A stretch of DNA of 64,000 nucleotides from the NCBI GenBank assembly GCA_036785705.1, contig JAWUZG010000056.1:17032001-17096000 (forward strand), given 5' to 3'. The DNA is from Acanthornis magna. Lineage: Eukaryota > Chordata > Aves > Passeriformes > Acanthizidae. Position 1 is the stretch's first letter. Each line of letters starts with the position of its first letter. Positions 13,161-28,024 of the stretch are shown piece by piece. Under the pieces are notes generated by a model. That model saw only the letters and a list, made by a program, of their open reading frames with translations, searched no databases and was not told the DNA's origin. Position numbers and translations under genes: made by a program.

Positions 13161-16100
13161 AGGCTCAAAAACAGGGGGGTTTTAAAGCTGTCCAAGTTGC
13201 TGATCTGAACTTAAAACTTCACAGCCTCAAATGAGCATACCTAAAAAGTAAATTCTTCAAAACTCAACAATGGAAAATGTAGGAAAAGGTGACCTCTCCA
13301 ACACTCACTGATGAGGAAAATGTAGGAAAAACATTGTTTAGAGCAGTGCCTGGCAGCTCAGCAGAGACAGGAGCTCATCAGGAGCAGGCTGTTCCAGAAC
13401 AAAACCTTTCTACATAACCCAGGCAACAGATCTGACCTTTTCATCTACAAAAAACACTCAGCCCACCACTGAACTCATTACTGTGGGAGACCTGCCCCTC
13501 AAAACTGTTTTTTTAACAGTCTCAGGGCCAAACCTGTTCTGACACCGATCACCTCCTGTCAGGAAAGTGCTGGAACAGCTCGAGGACAAGTCCTGTGCTG
13601 AAACCAAACCTGTCTGAACTCTCCCAGCGTAACCTGAGCTTCACACACCCGCGCTGACATTGTCACCGCACTGAACGGGAGCCAGGCAAGCAAGCGAAGG
13701 ACTCATGTCTTCAAAAGCAAACAAAAGAGGGTTATAAAAACTAATTAGCTGTTTGTGCTCACTGCTGCTCCTCTCTGCAAAGCTGTAACCACAGCGAGTA
13801 CATCTTTGAGGGCTTCTCACAAGCAGCTCTGGGACGGCCTGGGCTCGGCCAGCTTCACGGTGCCAGCAGCAAAGGCCCTAATCCCACAGTTCTGAGGTCA
13901 AAGCTCCACTCACAGAGTTCACAGTACAGCCCACAACCAGCTGTGTCAGCACAACTGAGAAAGCAGGATCAAGCAGCCGTGGGGACGAAGCTTTTAAGCC
14001 CGCGATGCTGCCAAATGCTTCGTATCACAGCCCTGTCTATTTGCATTTCTGCCTTGGGCCCCATCTGTAGCTTCCCATCCATGTAAAAGCTGTCCCCAGG
14101 GAGAAGGAAGGCTACTGTCCATTTGTTCAACACATCTCGAGTGCATCCAGCTTCAAATGAAATAGGTGGTAAAACTCTTTTCCATGCAGTTCTGACTCTC
14201 TTGTTGACTGGGGGCAGGGAAGACCAGAAATGGAAATAGCTGGGCCAGTGGCTTTGATCACTCAGCACCAGGCACCAGCGCAGCTCCAAAGCAGTCTCCC
14301 AGCTCCCAAGCCCTCCCAGTCTTCCATGCCAGCACCACATCCTCACCATCAGAAACACACACACACACACACACACACTCTCAATTCTTTCCTCAACTTT
14401 CACTTCAAATAAAAGATCCTACAAAGTAGGTCTCCAAATGCAGTATCAGTTAAATCACTTTGTAATAACACCCAGGAATATCTTTAAAATATGGTTACAT
14501 CCTGTTCTAGAAGTCTTAATGAGCCATATTTTTAGCCCAGGAACAACCTGAAAACCAGCAGAGACACACTGCAACACTAAAACTATGTCACTGTAAAGCA
14601 ATTTCATTACAAGCCACGGCTCTCTTTGCACGCATAATTTCTTCCAAGAGCCCAACTAAGCTGCTACAAGGTTTTCCAGCCGGCACATGTGTAGGGCAGC
14701 CAGAAATGAGCCTGATATAGCAGGCAAAAGTTGAGAACCAGGAGAAAGAACGGAATAAACACAGGAGATGGGTCCCTTTCAACACACGTGTCTCAGCAAA
14801 GGTCACTGCAATGACTCGGAGCTGGAGGAGGGCCAGGGCACCATGCACGCATCTGTCACGGATCCCACCCAGGCTCCAGGCAGGCATCCTCACACACAAG
14901 GGAACTGCAAGGCTGGAGATAGCAGGAGCCCCAGCTGAGACCACCCAACCTCTCGTGCCTCTCACTCACCACCTGCAGTGACAAAGTGCCTGGCACAGCC
15001 AAGGAGGGCTGGTAGAGCTGCACGAGGGAGCACAGACTATCCTCCAACAGCCATTTTCACCATCGTCAACATCCAGAGGTGACAGACACATGGAAGATGG
15101 AGGCAAGGCCAGGCACCTGGCACCTCAACTTGCTTAGGCTTCACGTGAGAAGCTGTGGAAAGCAAGGAGTAAATGAGGTACAAATCTGGGGCTCCAAGGG
15201 ATCCTGACAGGACAGTGGCAGGCACTCTGAGGACATTTCTGCTCATGCCCAGGGTTTGAAGAATTCTGCAGCACCCAGAGGAGCTCAAGCCCAAAGCCCC
15301 TAGCCTGAACACCACACTCTGACTGTCTGGGAGTCCTGCAGGGCTTGTGAGCTCAGACAGGGTTGAGGAGAGGCATGACACAGCTCCCATCACCAGCGGT
15401 TCTGGGGAGAATGCATTGCTCTCCTACTCTCTTTAAAAAGAAAATAAGTCACAAAGACACCCCAAGCAAATGCTGAGGGAGTGAGACCCTGACTAACTCT
15501 GGACACTGCAAGAGACTGGTGGCTCTCAGGCTCCACAGAGAAACTCTGCCTTGCTTTTCTGGAAGCTGTGCCTTCCCTGATCCTGGCAGAAAGGTGGGGT
15601 AAGGGAATACCCATACACTCCTTTTCTCCTTAATATGAGAAAAGAAGAATCTAAAGTGGGCTTCTCCTCTGAATCAGCTCCAAAGCACTCTCAGAAAAGC
15701 CATGTTATCTCCCAGCAGCCCAAGCCACTCCTATTTGTTACAGAATAACAAAGCCATTACTACTGAGCAATCACACTATTACACTGTTGTTTTACATGGC
15801 TATAATTTAACAGTTCCTCACTGTTTGCTTTAGAAAATCTATTCTCGAAAGGTCTATAAAATTATGAACTCTTGCTCTAGTTTGAAAACACAGGCATGAG
15901 CAGGGATTTCTGTTTCCTAATAAATCACATACCCCTACTAGTAAACACCAGCTTATAAGAAACATCTTTTGTTTATTGAAAGTAAATAGCATGTGGACAT
16001 TTTAAACAAAAAGAAGGTGGGAGGCGGAGGGGGACAGACAGATTATGTTTTTCACTTTCATTTTGCCTTGTGTCTAAACAAACAGTTCCTAACAGCTTTG

Positions 16101-19100
16101 TTTTCCAAACCAACTTTCTCCCAGCTGCTATCTGGAACCACAGAAAGGGAAAGCAATACTCAAGATGTACAAGGATTACTTGACTTTGCACACTCATTTT
16201 AGTCAGCAATCAGTGGTCTGGATATACAAGCCCCGGGGAGGAATAAGCAGTAGCCTTGGAGAGACTGGTTGGCTTCACAACACAGCAGTACTGGGAGGGT
16301 TCCCTCAGACCCTCATGCCGTGCCAGGGAGAACCAGCATTTTGCCAAGCTTTTGTGACAGGTCCCAATTTAGCTGCAGGAGCTGATCCACTGCTTTCCAC
16401 CCAGCCACAACCGCACTGAAACTTGGAAGATGATTCTGAACAACAGCTTAGAGAGAAGGTCAGAGAAAACAGCTCTTACAGACCCCTCAGGGACCAGCCA
16501 CCTGCAGCATTTGAAAACAAACTATCCCCCTGATCCTTTTTAGCCATGGTTGTTACTGTTTCCATAAGGTACAGGAAGCACAGAGATACTGACCCAAAAA
16601 GACACAAGAAATTATACCAGGTTGGAACACACTCTAATGTTTCTGAATCTTTCATCATCTTCAAGATCAAAGATATTAATCATCAAAGATCTTTCTCATC
16701 TCTCTGCCTTCAATTCATGATCAAGGCACCAAATATTCCCACACTTCTTTTTCTTGCCTTCTTGCTACACACAGTTTAGTGTTACTTAGCCCATGTCTAT
16801 CTCACAAGTTCCATGCCTACAAGAGAGGTAGCAACACTCCACTAAAGTTTCAGGGTGGCAATAGCTAGAGTTAATACTTGAAACCATTTCACTCAAACAG
16901 CAGAAGATTCCTTATATCCAAGCAGAAATACTCTGTGAGAGTCTCAGAAATGATGTGCAAATACCTGGCTCTATCACAGCCCTCACACACCACTGAAACT
17001 TACTATATTTAACCCACCACTTTCTTAATTGCACATCATGCCACAACCCAACAGCCCCTCCGTAGATGATGTTTAGTCAAATGGCAGATTCTACATCCCA
17101 TTAATCTGCTTTTACAGTCCTGACAAAGAAATAACTCCACCTTCCAAGATGGACCTTGATGAACGCTACCCAAAAAAGGCATTTGAAGGGCCACGGATGG
17201 AGTCCAGAATGTGATAACTTCTCACCTACGCCTCATGCACCCCATCCAGGTCTTGCAGGAAAGCACCTGTACAACTGGGACTGTGCAAGCAGCCTGAGCC
17301 AGCCTGCCCTGTGGGAAGCAAAACTTCTGCACAAGCCGTTTCACGAGGCCTTTTTCTCCCACCGCTGTACAGCTGCCACAACAGCAAAGTCCCCTGACAG
17401 CACATGGATTTTACTGCTACTCGCAGTGCAAATGAGATAATTAGGTCAGAAATCTTCAAAGCCCTGTCACTGCCGTGGGTAATGAGATTCTGCAGTTCAC
17501 CTGAAAATAAAAATGGAAGGAGAAGGACAGGCAAAGGTCCTTCTCTACCAACAGCTTGAAGTCTAGCTGTGAAGCCATCCAGCAAACAACTTAGTCCAGC
17601 TTCCATCAAGAAGTCTTTTGTAGCAGCTGGGAAGTCAACGTATGAATATAACCCTTAAAAAAGAGGAGCATTCATATGGGAAAACCAGGGGCACAACAGA
17701 TTTGCCAGTAAAACACAAGGTGTAAGCAGCCAAACTGCCACATTTTCATCAGTGACAGCCCTTTTATCTTGCTGTGTGCTGGCTTTCTCCTTGCAAAAAG
17801 AGACCAGATCACATCTCTGTTCTTACCTGAAATACTGTCTTCAAAGAAAAGGGGCAAAGAAGAACCCTTCTGCAGTAGTGTCACTTCAGTGACAACCCAA
17901 GACACACACACTCCTCAGACTGAGCTGAAAGCTTTCACAGCAAACAAAATCCCCTGGCATGTATTTAGAACTATTTATTGTATAATTCCATCTTTTAAAG
18001 TTAAGCAAAGAGCCTGCCTTGTTTGCTCTTGATGGCTGGGGTGCAAGTCTGGAGCATGTCTTCAGGGCAGGGTGTAAAGCGCCATAATGCAGAGCAGATA
18101 GAGAATGTCAAAGAACAGCTCTGGTTTCAATCCTACCAGGTACACAAGAAAATACACGTATAGACCTTCTCCCTGCTCCTTTTGCTTTCCAGCTCTCTCC
18201 AAACAGCCAACCTGTCCTGCAAAGCCCCTGCAGAAAGGTCTGGGTATGCAACTTACCACTCAGAGAGGACAAGAACCAACTCTCCCATGCTGCATTGGAA
18301 CAAAGTCATCTACTCCCGAAAAGAGAACTCGGGCTCGTCAAATTCCTACCAACTCTCCTGCATTTCCCAGGTAATTTCACAAGCCATGAATTAATAAGAA
18401 ATAATGAGCCAGCACACAGGGGAAGAGAAGACAATTCAGAACAGCAACAAAGAACACTAATGGAAAAGTATGTCTTAATAGCTCAGTGCAGACAACTGTC
18501 ACTGCAAGCCCACAACACCCCAGGAGAGGTGTCACTTCCCTGGGAGGACACAAGGACACACATGCCACCCACACAGCACAGAAACACAAGGCAAAGGTGA
18601 GGGGGGCTTAGGCCAAGAGTTAATTTTGCAGAAAACAGACAGCGTGGGCAGTCCTGACAAAGCACCAGTCTGTCCAGGGACAGCCTTGTCACCACCCACC
18701 ACAGGGCCTTTGGGAAGTCACAAAACACATCTGGGTTTCACTGCCTGGCTACAGCTGCAGTGTCTGACATCAGTTCTCTTCATGGGCGTGGACCACCCCG
18801 GCTTTATCTAGACCTGCTCTGCTTCTTTGTGTTATCACCTAACCCCACAGGTATGTTATCAATGCAGTCAGTCAGCCTTGCTTGGACAATAGCAGATAAG
18901 AGGGCAGGTTTGACATAGAAAATAAAAAAATGGGAGATGATAAACTGCTAAGTCAAAGGGGTGCCCACAGCTAGACGTGCATGATCTTACCAAGGACTTG
19001 ACCACCTTGGGACTTTAATCCTCCTGGCTTAACTTCTTACCTAGTCCTGTTTGAAAACACAGTATCTGGTTTTGATCTGGAAACTCAGTTATCACTGAAA

Positions 19101-22100
19101 GTGCAAAGCGACCCCTTACAGCTGAGGGATTGTGTTAGGAAAAATAGCAACACAACAGCCATATCTGTGGCTACAGGGATGCACATGAAGGTGGAAGAAA
19201 ACAAGGAGCAGTACAAACTTTTGAACATGGTTAGGACCGAGGGTCAAAATGGGTGGAAATTTGTCCTCCCATTTCCAAACTTAAACTTACATCTATCATA
19301 ATAACAGGAGGAAAATATATTTCGTAACCTATTTCAAAAATGCCTCACACCTACTTGGCTGTTTAACTTTCCAGCATCTACAGTGCATTTACCCACTGTC
19401 AGTGCAAGTTTCTCTTCAGAGCACATAAATCTTTCTGTTTTCCAAAGCTGCAGCTAGCTGAAACCTGACAGTTTGAGGACAAAGCAGTAAAAGGCCAGGG
19501 TCTGCTTCCAAAAGGTGAAGGATAGGCTTTCGATACACAGTATCTAAGCAGTAGAATTCCTGTGGGGACTGTCACACCACTTTGGGGCCCTCCAGGATCA
19601 ATGGGAGTCCAGGCTCGAATGTGATGCTTCACCCTGGCTGTCTCTGCGCTTCTGCTTATTTCATCAAAACACATCTAAAAACAACACCTGGATTTACAAC
19701 GAGATTTCAACAAAAATACCCCAGATCACGCACTTTTCTCAACAGTGAGGAGAGTTTTTCCTCTGTGCATCCGACTGCTAGATGAGCACTGTAGATGGTG
19801 ACTGCTCTGGACCAAGGAATCCAACCTCATTTATGACTAAAACCAGATTTATTTCCATTAATCTAGACTAATTACTTCTGCTCCTCCTTTAATGAGGTCT
19901 GTTGTGCCTCAGAACATAACACCAGCACAGAAGAAATCCTCATCTTCATAACCAGGCAGTTTTGGGCTACTTTGAATAGCTCCTTCTCTACTGTTAGAAA
20001 CAAATTACGAAAATGATGTATCTTCCAGAGAGCCAGATTCATTTCAGGGAATGCTGTGTGATCATTCTCATGTTCAGGTCAGCCTCATAAAAATCTCCTT
20101 TATCCAACTTTTACTACTGTTGAGCAGGGATTAACATTAATTGAGCCCAACCCATATTAGCCAAGGATTATTTGTTAGTTACCAGACTACAATCACTTGC
20201 ATTTTCCAGCAGAAACCTTTACATCACTCAGACAACTAGCAGGATAATCCAAGTCACATTTTTAATGAAATTTATATAAAAACACACATCCACACTGCTG
20301 TCCTTCTCCTTCCAAAATATACAATTAGTTTAACTTAAAAAATGCTATAAAAATTAGTTCTGTTAAATTTGTAGTCTAACAATTTTCTGGTGAGAAGAAA
20401 ATATTCCCTATGAGGGCAGCATTTTTTAAAACCTCACAAACTTTAAAATACACAAACAAGTATTCAGAAATTTTCATTTACAGGCCTGCACATATCACAT
20501 ACCAAATGCCAACTTAGCCTTTCTGTTTAAAATCTATGTGGAACTCACACAGATGTGCCCCATCCTTATGCTTCCTCTGGTTTCCTGTGTGTGAGCATCC
20601 TGCTGCAACACCCCAAATCTACCTCAGCAACAGCTCGGCTGCTCTGCAGAGAGACACCCATGGAGCTGAAGGTTTCTTTACTTTTTCCTTTGCTTGGCTC
20701 TGATCCCATCACAACTGGAAAGCCACATCCAGCACTGGCTGGCTGAGCTGAATGGCAGCTCTGCACTGACTATCCCAAGTGCCTTGACTGGTGTAAAAAA
20801 CAAAGAACAATCTGACAGCTCAGCCTCGTGCCCGGATGCTGAAGTGTTGCTGAAGCCTTTCACCTCTCACTTAACTCCTCTGCTGCTAAACAGCAAATCC
20901 TGGCAGCGGCCACAAGTGTGAAGTAAATGGGAAGCTCTCCTCTGCCAGCAGCTGGGAGAAACTTCCATCTCTCCCCACTTTGCGCATAAAGAAAACCACA
21001 CAATAGTACTTGTGGTAATGCTGCTCACCAGATTTTCCACTGACAGACTCTTGAGGAAAGCCTCCAGATACAAAGTCTGCTCCTAAGGACCCTCTTCAAG
21101 CGGATGACTTTTGACTTTGGGAACGCATGGCTCATCTTCTTGAGGAAAGGTTCCCTTTGTTTTCAGTACAGAGAAAAAGAGTACAAAGGAAAAGAAGGAA
21201 AAGTTGCATTTACTGTGACCTAGGGAACACAGAGATAAATAAATTTGATCAATATTTTGATTTCTCTGACAAAAGCCGCAATCAGCACTGACACAAACAA
21301 CTGGTTAGCAAGCTGGGGGGGTTAGGAGGGGTAAATCTAACCAGAGTTTCAAGACACTTATCTTTCCATCACAACAATTGCCACCAATGACAGTAATTTA
21401 CATGGCTAATAGGCAGTATTATGTTTACAAATTCATTCTTGGGAGGGAGAATCTAAACAATTTTTGCCAACCCAGCAAAGGAGCTGGTGTTGGATCAGAT
21501 CCTGGTATTCTTTTTCCCCTTTTATCTTATCTGAGTGTATTTTGCCAAGTCGCCTTGCTATAGAACAATGCAAAGTACCTTCAGAAGTGTCTTCGCAAGC
21601 CATGCAGACCCATGGAGCATATGATCACCTTCCTGTGACAGCCTGAATTCTCCAACAGCAAGGCTGCCTGAGCCTCTTGGGGGGGAATAGGGGGAAATAC
21701 CTATCAAACAGGAAAACAATAGAGCCAAGCCAGCGGCTCCAGCTCCTCCACCCCATGCCACACTCTGTACCCCTCTGCTGAAGATAACCTCCAACAAGCC
21801 TCTTATCTCCCACACAGGGGCAGCTCCCATCCCCAAACCACATGCTGACCCACCGGCATCAGGCTGAACACCTGCTAACTCTCTGCCCTCCCTAGTCCTT
21901 GGTTTGGTTTTTCTTTCCCTGTCTCTTTCTTACAAGCTCTTTCAAGGCTTTGCCACAAGTCAGACAGACAGGTGGGACTGGCAGGGCACAAAAATGGGCT
22001 CAAACTGGCTCAGTCCCTCTGGGTCTATGTAATTAGGAGGACTATGCTCATCATTCCTTTAAAGCAGCACAGGTAACTCCAGAAAGGTAAAGGCACACTT

Positions 22101-23800
22101 TCACTAGCCCATCAGCTAAAAAGAGACAAAAAAGGGACAAAGATTTCGAAAAGAACATAAAAGCCTTCTCACGTGCACAGAAAAAAATAATCAGTGAACT
22201 CTTGGCTAGTTCTAATAGCAGGGAAAATTCCACTTTTGCCTGCAAAATACATGCACCCATTCTGCAGCTGTAGCCAACAGCCAGCCAAGAGCCACAAAAA
22301 GGACAATCTTGCCCAAAATGTAAAACAAGGTGATTTTGGAACCTGTAAGCACTGATGATACTTCTGAAGAAAAGAAGATTTATCAAATCGCTCAGTACAT
22401 GAACAGACAGATTTTACCAAAACTCTCAGGGTATTGACAGGGCATAGGAAATCCATCTCATTAAGTAATAACCTTTTGGTCACACCAATTAACTTGAACA
22501 TCTATCAACAGTCAATTTAGAAACGATCAAGGATGCACATTTACCAGCACACAGTAAAACAGAAGGACTTTATCACATCCCTCCTGCCAGCCTGGCATCA
22601 CTTCTGCATCCCAGGTTTGCTCCACCAAGTTCTGTCATCCCAGAACCATTTTAACTGTTTAATTTCCCAAAGTCTCACATTTAACAAGGTGCAAAGCCAT
22701 CCCAACTCCAAAGGGAACGTGGTTCAAAGACCTGAGCATGAAATGAGGCCAAGGAAGCCAGTCAGAACAAGGGAAAGAGCCACAGCAGACTGAGCACAAA
22801 TACAATACTTCACATGCTAGATTTTAATTCTCCCACCAATTTGGGCTGAGAGTAAACCTTGGGGATGCCCACATCTCACCTTTAATATTAACAACCTGTC
22901 CTCAAGAACTCCATGAAAGATCTGGAAAAAAATTTAAAACATGAAAAAACAAGAAAGGATAGAATAAACTAGGTGATTCAATAGCTCCACTGAATTTAAT
23001 ATGGCAATAACAGGCAATTGTGTTTAAAATGCTGATAAAGATTTTTAAATAATTTCAGAACATCTGATATGAAAGTTTCCCTGGCACACAGTAATTGCTT
23101 ATCATAACCACCACAAAGTATGTTTATTACCCACGGAGATAAGACACGGCAGCTGCTGGACTTCTCAGATAAAGCAAGCCCATATCACAACAGAAGGATC
23201 ACACGGATTAGGAGCAGGAGAGGATCTGACTCAAACAGAGACACCGAAGGGCATCAGTGACATGAACAAAAACACATCCAAAGGTGAAGCTCCACGACCT
23301 ACACACTCACAAAATGTCCTGACACCTGCAAACAGGACAGTGTTAGATGGGCTCAAACAAGGCTGATGACACCTGGTTCAGCTCCCCCATGGAATTTCCC
23401 TTCTCAGCAGCTGCAGCTCCAGCAGATTTTTACCCTCTTCCAAGGAAACACGGATCAGCTCTTCCTGTTCTTTAAAGGCTCCATTACTCTTCAGAATTAG
23501 GAAATTCAACAGTTTCTCAATGATGACTTCAGCATACTAGAGATTGTCAGACAAACTAGAAGCTCTTCAGACTTCCCCCCATGTCTGGTGGGGAGTTTGG
23601 CAGCTCTAGAAGTGCTTGTGAAAACACAGCTCAATCCTCCTTTCTATAAAGGTGGCAGATTCAGTTTTAGCAACTGTGGATTCTGTCACCAACAAGCTGT
23701 TAAGTCAGACAAGCACAAGCAACACTTGGAGGTCACTTACTCAAGAGATTTAATAAATGCAAGAAGGGTACTTAGAGTGATGATATTCTTCATGTTTACA
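13161..23800. other. Non-coding, no recognised gene
   Basis: ORFs are short and multi-frame. Landmarks are a near-direct repeat GGAAAATGTAGGAAAA at about 13272 and 13315, and a CA microsatellite at 14355. No exon, RNA gene or interspersed repeat was recognised. Confidence 0.55.
14355..14378 (+). repeat. (AC)12 microsatellite
   Basis: Twelve uninterrupted AC units. It produces a run of Cys-Val on the minus strand in a chance ORF. Confidence 0.97.
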
Positions 23801-23835
23801 GTATGTAACAGCATCCTCTGCTCAGTGGAAACAAG

Positions 23836-23866
23836 TGGGGAAACTGAGGCAGAGACAGCAAGTGAC
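23836..23866 (-). mobile_element. Possible MIR fragment
   Basis: GGGGAAACTGAGGCAGAGAC, followed by AGCAAGTGACC, resembles the reverse complement of the MIR core (GAAACTGAGGCACAGAG...AAGTGACTTGCC). Only about 30 bases match and the flanks do not. Confidence 0.4.
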
Positions 23867-25524
23867 CAACACAAAAACAACAAAAACAGCCAAAGTCACA
23901 GCAGCTCCAAGTCCTGTGTTTGGAAAGTGCTTTCCCAAGCAGAGAGAAAATCAAAACAGACACCAAGCCCCATAATGTGAATGCTGGTGTAATCATAAGT
24001 CATGTTCTACAGGAGAAAAGACTTCAAAAATAAACAAGTGAATACAAAGACTTGAGATTGCGATTCCCTGTGGTTTTGTGTCTTGTGAGTGGATTGCCCA
24101 GTTCTACCCAAACAAGGTTCGTGATCTGCTCAAAGCTCTTCCTGCCACTGAGGCACTTCAGGTTCCTCCACAGGTGGGTTTTCCAGCGCCTCGCCTCCCA
24201 TCCATGCAGAAACTGCATCTCCCTCGTCTACCTGGTCACTTATTTTCAAAAATTCTGAATTCTCCATGTCCAAACTAGTTACGACCAACCAGCAGGTCCA
24301 GGAGTTATTCAGAAAAAGAAAACAGAGATGGACAGACAACTGGATGGGATAATTATACCTCTTCACCTTCAAAAACCAGGCTAAAAATACTGTAGGAAAG
24401 TGGATCCAGTTCTTCTCCAGAAAGTAATGAAATTGCACCAGAGTTGATTTTGGCCCAACGTGTACTTGGCAAATACAGATAACAAGGATTTACCATATCC
24501 CCTCTAGTATTACAGCTGACTATAAAACAAACATTTGCTTCCTACTGATAACAAAATGACTATGATCACTCAGGGTTTGTAAAGGTTAGGGCTTCTCTGT
24601 CACCAAAGGCAGACCTGTAGTTCCCAGAGTCCACGCAAAAAATACCCTGCAAGTAACACTGGCCTCAGTTTTCCCTCAGGTACCCACTCACCTCACACAG
24701 AGATACAGTTTGGGATAGATTCCAGCAACAAATTACAATCAGATTAAATATTAATTCCCATCTTAATTATATAACCATGACTAGGCTTAATGGCCTTGAA
24801 GCCATTTAAACAGGAGAGGAGCGTGTAAATAGTGCAAGCAGCATCTCTTGTGCTGCAAATGCCCAGACTGGTTCGTGAGCACCTGGATTTTTTCCCTGGG
24901 AGAGCAGCCAGCCTTTGGAAAAGCAGCTCCAAGGGAGGTAAGAATTCAAATCATGTGGCAAGCAATATGGTATCAGGAGTCACAAACCCGTGGGACAACA
25001 CAGCGCTCTGCCCTCAGGATAGCTGCGCACTAGAGTGACAAAGATCATATATGTGCTGAATACTGATTGATGGATTTCATCCTCACCTTTGACAGAGAGA
25101 AGCATCTCTACATTTGGCTGAAGAAGGGCCATGAGGATGCCAGAGCAGATGAAGCAACTGGCCCAGGATCACAGTGGGCATTCAGGAGAGCACTTCGCAA
25201 ACTCAGGAGGCCCTGGTGCCCCCAGTGCAGACACCTGTGCTGTCCCACAGAAGCTGCCTCCGGCTCCAAACCAGGCTGCATGCAGGGAGAATCATCTCCC
25301 TTCATACCCAGGGAAAGGCAGATTGCCCAATATTTTCTTTTCCAATTCTTGTGCCACTCTAAAGTGTCTCATGTACCACCAGCCATGACCCACCCCCGTG
25401 GGGCCCCACGGCAGATCAAACCTGCTACAGCTGCCAGAAGAAAGTCTGCTACAAAAGAGGGGCATATGCCTGAAAATGAGCCAGTTCTGCTTCACTCTGG
25501 ACTTCAAGGCAGTGAAGGCACACA

Positions 25525-25525
<1 letters not shown>

Positions 25526-25561
<36 letters not shown>
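25526..25561 (+). repeat. Poly(A) run, 36 bases
   Basis: The longest homopolymer in the window: A36 followed by GAAAAAG. The preceding 400 bases show no recognised gene or SINE body. Confidence 0.95.
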
Positions 25562-25563
<2 letters not shown>

Positions 25564-28024
25564 AAAAGCTAGGGAAAACAGGAGAGACAAAACCAGAACC
25601 AAGCCTGAGCAGTTTCTCTTTCAGCTTCACACACCAGAAGAGAAACAGAGGAACACCAGCAAAAGCATTCCCCACATTGGAGCAGCCCCTGCCTGGCTTG
25701 GAGACTGGCTGTCACAACAGCCACCGCACAACTGCAGCGAGCTCTGCGCTCCGGCACGAGAACCCTGCCCCTGGAAATGGGATATAGGCAAAGCCTCGCC
25801 AGTGCTGTGCACACGGTGTTTGGCACTGTCAGTGCCCCCCGTTTCTTGGGGGCTGTAGGAAACAGCCCTTCCCTGCACCGCCCATCCCGGTGACACTGCA
25901 ACGCCACGGTCGCAGGGCTGACAGATCCGCAGGCAGGTGACACCCTGCGAAGTGAAGCGCAGGCGGCCGCAGCAGCAGGGACACGCGATTCCTAACAATG
26001 GGAACACCGACTTCCCCGGAACAGGCTCTCACGGCAGGCAGCAGGCTGTGGGGTCACACTGCCAAGGCGAACGCAGCAGGAAGGATAAAACAAATCACAA
26101 CTCAAGTGAGGTGATGTCGAAAAAGGAAATCTGTTCTATAGCAAGAGTATTCAACCACAAAACCAAACGACACAAACCCAGATGGATTTCAGCTGATCCC
26201 GTGGATGGAAAGCTCAGCCCACTTCCCACATCCCCTGTAGAGAGCCCCAAGGAAAGGAACCAGCACAACCCCCTTGTCAGAGTCAACTGAAAAGGGGCTG
26301 TTTCATGCTGGTTTTTTTCCTTAAACCCTTTCCTGCTACTGCAGGGAAAACAGGCTCAAAGTTAGACAGCAGAAGGCTTTCAGAAACACTGGATCACATC
26401 CCCGGCAAGTGTACACTGGCACTGCTTCCATCAAGTCCAGAGGGGGGAAGGTTTTCGACGCTACTTCTCTCATAGGTACTTCATACCCAACTAGATTTGA
26501 ACTTTGGATCAAAACACATGTGGCTTTGGGATCAAACGCAGACTTTCCCCAAACCATTTCAACCCTCTGCCAAATTAATTTCAGATTGAAACAAGTCCAT
26601 GTTTTTCTTTTCAGAATCAAACCCACCTGTTGGAAAGCACATCCACATGTACCCAGTCCAGGGACTGTAGGGATGCACTGATTGCCTCCCTATACTAGAC
26701 GCAGCCCATTGTTAGAAAACAAACAGCAACAATTTTCACTAGTTGACTAATTGCTTGCAAGAAACACCAAGAAGCCACAACTGCAAATTCTCGCAAAGCA
26801 TCTGAAGTTTTCTTATTGAAGTGGGTTTGCAAAAACAACATCCACTCCACCACCCCCATTTTTTCTGGTTTTTTTTTCTTCTTTTTAAATCATTGTTCTC
26901 CATTACAAGCCTCGGGATCCACTTAGCTGTTTGCTCAAACACACAGGAGACACAGCTCCCACCCAGCCCAACCTACCCGCTTGACTGCTGGTGGGGTCAC
27001 AGCCTGCCATCCATCTAGGAAAAGCCACACTCACTGGTGACAATGGGCCATTTACATGGACCGTTATTCACTTCTACAACAGCCACCATAAAGCTGCACC
27101 TACGCCGAATCATAACCTACCCCTAACGGGAGCCCACAATGTTCTGAGGAAAAAGAAAGAAAAGAAAAACAACCCTGCAGCCGTCCACGTGCTGTTATTA
27201 TGCTCTGCTGAACCTGAATGCATCATAAAAGGAATAAAAATGTACAATGACATAGGGATGGCTCCTCCACCATAATACCCTGTTTAGGGGGGACTTTAAA
27301 TAAGAGCAAGTCCATGGCACACACTCACATTTTTTGGTGCAGGTCTGCCAGCCTACACCTTTCCAAACCCTTCTCAGGGATGAGAACAAAACCATTTGCT
27401 GGTTGTGCACACACAGGGAAGGTACCCCACACCCCAAGGTCCACAGCTCAGCCGACCCTTGATGCAAACTTCGACGGCAACCACAGAAAGTCACCAACGC
27501 GCCCGGTGGCCGCGTACGTGTGCCCTCGCACGGCACCGTTTGCGTAACCATTGCAAAACACAGGCGCGAGGAGCATGGCTATTCCTGGGTCACTTCCTTG
27601 ACCAACAGGACATCTGCTTACCCGTGTGTCCCATGCCGGCAGGAGCAGGGCAAGGGAGGCGAGGGTCTCCTCCATGGCTCTGCCGGACACCTGGGCCTGC
27701 TCCGGGCCACCCTGTGCCGGACAAGTGCTTCATTCCCTGCCAGCCTGGCACAGCCACTGTCCCTCCAGTGGAAACTTGCCACTGTCCAGGCAGAGCCCGT
27801 GGAATGCTGCTGCTGAGGGTCTGCTGCCCCCCAGCCTGGACACTGAAGGGAGTTCCTGTGGGGAATGTCACCCTCGAAGTGTGACAGTGTCACCCCCAAT
27901 GTCACCCCCTAAATGATGACCCCAAAGGAAACACCATCTAGGCATGGGCCATGAACACAGCTGTCGTCCGACTCGGATGGAGAAGGGGATGAGGAGAGGG
28001 GGGGAACGGCAACGGAGGGACCGG

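Noticed and set aside
13969..14403. 144-codon minus-strand ORF
   Set aside because: Contains the Cys-Val run from the AC microsatellite and no domain.
25067..25858. 263-codon plus-strand ORF, the longest in the window
   Set aside because: It runs through the A36 tract (poly-Lys), shows no domain, and overlaps other-frame ORFs in a CpG-richer stretch. Chance.
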